The notes under the pieces: model-generated
What the model saw: the letters and a program-made list of their open reading frames with translations, nothing else
Told to the model about the DNA's origin: nothing
Databases searched by the model: none
Position numbers and translations under genes: made by a program
Source: Thermoplasmata archaeon
Lineage (GTDB): Archaea > Thermoplasmatota > Thermoplasmata > GCA-020350865
Assembly (NCBI GenBank): GCA_020350865.1
Contig: CP070726.1
Location: 372,064-377,073 of the forward strand
Length of the DNA: 5,010 bases
Reading direction: 5' to 3'
Shown: one piece after another, positions 4,544 through 5,010 of the stretch
How the letters are laid out: each line of letters opens with the position of its first letter
Position numbering within the stretch: position 1 is the stretch's first letter

Positions 4544-5010
4544 CTACAGCCCTTTCGTGAATTCCTCTTTTCTGAGCAGGAGCTCCCATTCGCGGTCAAC
4601 GTCCTCCTGCAATTTCACGATCACGTCCTCGGGGAGGTGTTTGAAGCGCCCCTGCATCAGAAGGTAATCCTTGAGAGGTTTCTTCTTGGGTTTTTTTGTG
4701 ACGGTGTAGACACCGTTCTCCACCTCGTATAACGGGAAGGCATGGGTCTGGACAGCCAGCCTACCCAGCTCAACCGACTTTCCCGGGGCCACGCGCCATC
4801 CAGTGGGGCACGGAGCAAAGATATGGATGTACTTTGGGCCGAAAATGTTCTTGGCCTTGGTTAGTTTTTTGACAATATCTTCTGGATATGCCACGGAGCA
4901 TGTGGCAGTGTACGGAATCTTATGCGCAACCATTATCTCCACCATATTCTTCTTTGGGCCCTTCTTCCAGGCACTAGTGCCCCCAACAGGAGTGGTCGTT
5001 GTCCATGCAC
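4544..5010 (-). CDS. porB: Pyruvate/2-oxoacid:ferredoxin oxidoreductase beta subunit, C-terminal part
   Basis: The open frame enters at the right window edge and stops with TAG at 4544-4546, giving about 155 residues, roughly the last half of a family member of about 290. An internal ATG at 4945 is not the start, because homologous sequence continues upstream of it (AWTTTTPVGGTSAWKKGPKK). Typical beta-subunit blocks follow: EIMVAHKIPYTATCSVAYP, GPKYIHIFAPCPTGWRVAP with the conserved cysteine, the GRLAV and FPLYEVENG segments, and the end motif PLKDYLLMQGRFKHLPEDV. The beta subunit binds thiamine diphosphate in its missing N-terminal half. The holoenzyme oxidatively decarboxylates pyruvate (or a branched-chain 2-oxoacid) to acyl-CoA, reducing ferredoxin. 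PorB is favoured, but VorB has the same end motifs and cannot be excluded. The gene would normally be last in a por operon lying outside the window. Confidence 0.88.
   Translation of the reverse strand, partial: AWTTTTPVGGTSAWKKGPKKNMVEIMVAHKIPYTATCSVAYPEDIVKKLTKAKNIFGPKYIHIFAPCPTGWRVAPGKSVELGRLAVQTHAFPLYEVENGVYTVTKKPKKKPLKDYLLMQGRFKHLPEDVIVKLQEDVDREWELLLRKEEFTKGL

Noticed and set aside
4405..4599. Small minus-strand ORF of 64 codons across the porB end and intergenic region
   Set aside because: Its first half is porB read in another frame and the rest falls in the low-complexity G-rich tract. There is no SD, and its end runs into the moaA TATA region.
4945..4945. ATG at 4945 (minus strand) as the start of a short complete protein
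   Set aside because: Family-typical sequence (AWTTTTPVGG and following) continues upstream to the window edge, so the gene is truncated by the window and does not start there.
1..5010. CRISPR array, tRNA, rRNA, insertion sequence, prophage or toxin-antitoxin module
   Set aside because: No spaced direct repeats, transposase motifs, terminal inverted repeats or RNA gene signatures were seen. The window is almost fully covered by housekeeping and cofactor genes.

Overview
This window looks like a chromosomal segment of an archaeon, probably euryarchaeal; Thermoplasmatota-like is only a guess. The archaeal signs are a KaiC/RAD55-type RecA-fold ATPase, an archaeal-style set of molybdopterin genes, a 2-oxoacid:ferredoxin oxidoreductase beta subunit, TATA-type promoter elements instead of -35/-10 boxes, and a mix of apparently leaderless starts and strong Shine-Dalgarno (SD) sites matching GGAGGTGATCC. 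No mobile element, CRISPR array, tRNA or rRNA is visible.

Layout. Plus strand: the last codons of an unidentified protein (to 81), then a KaiC-like ATPase whose Walker A lysine is replaced by methionine (92-826). A short AT-rich promoter region follows (827-892), then a GalU-type UTP-glucose-1-phosphate uridylyltransferase (893-1744). After a 6-bp convergent junction the minus strand takes over. Read from right to left it holds the 3' part of a pyruvate/2-oxoacid:ferredoxin oxidoreductase beta subunit (5010-4544), a 165-bp intergenic region, and the compact operon moaA-moaD-moaE-moaC-moaB (4378-1751).

The moa operon is the main system. MoaA and MoaC convert GTP to cyclic pyranopterin monophosphate, MoaD and MoaE insert the dithiolene sulfurs to give molybdopterin, and MoaB adenylates it before metal insertion. 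All expected catalytic residues that I could place are present. The genes are coupled by 1-4 bp gaps or overlaps, and each internal gene has its own SD, including a TTG-started moaD. The enzymes that would activate the MoaD C-terminus (MoeB/E1-like) and insert the metal (MoeA) are not in the window.

The most interesting non-coding signal is a perfect 7-bp inverted repeat within a 24-bp element. It lies between the predicted TATA box and the start codon of moaA. Its spacing and half-sites resemble the molybdate-responsive ModE operator, so it is a plausible feedback site. A G-run-rich tract and a partial second copy of the half-site lie further upstream. I see no wholly new multi-gene system here; most genes are well-known families.
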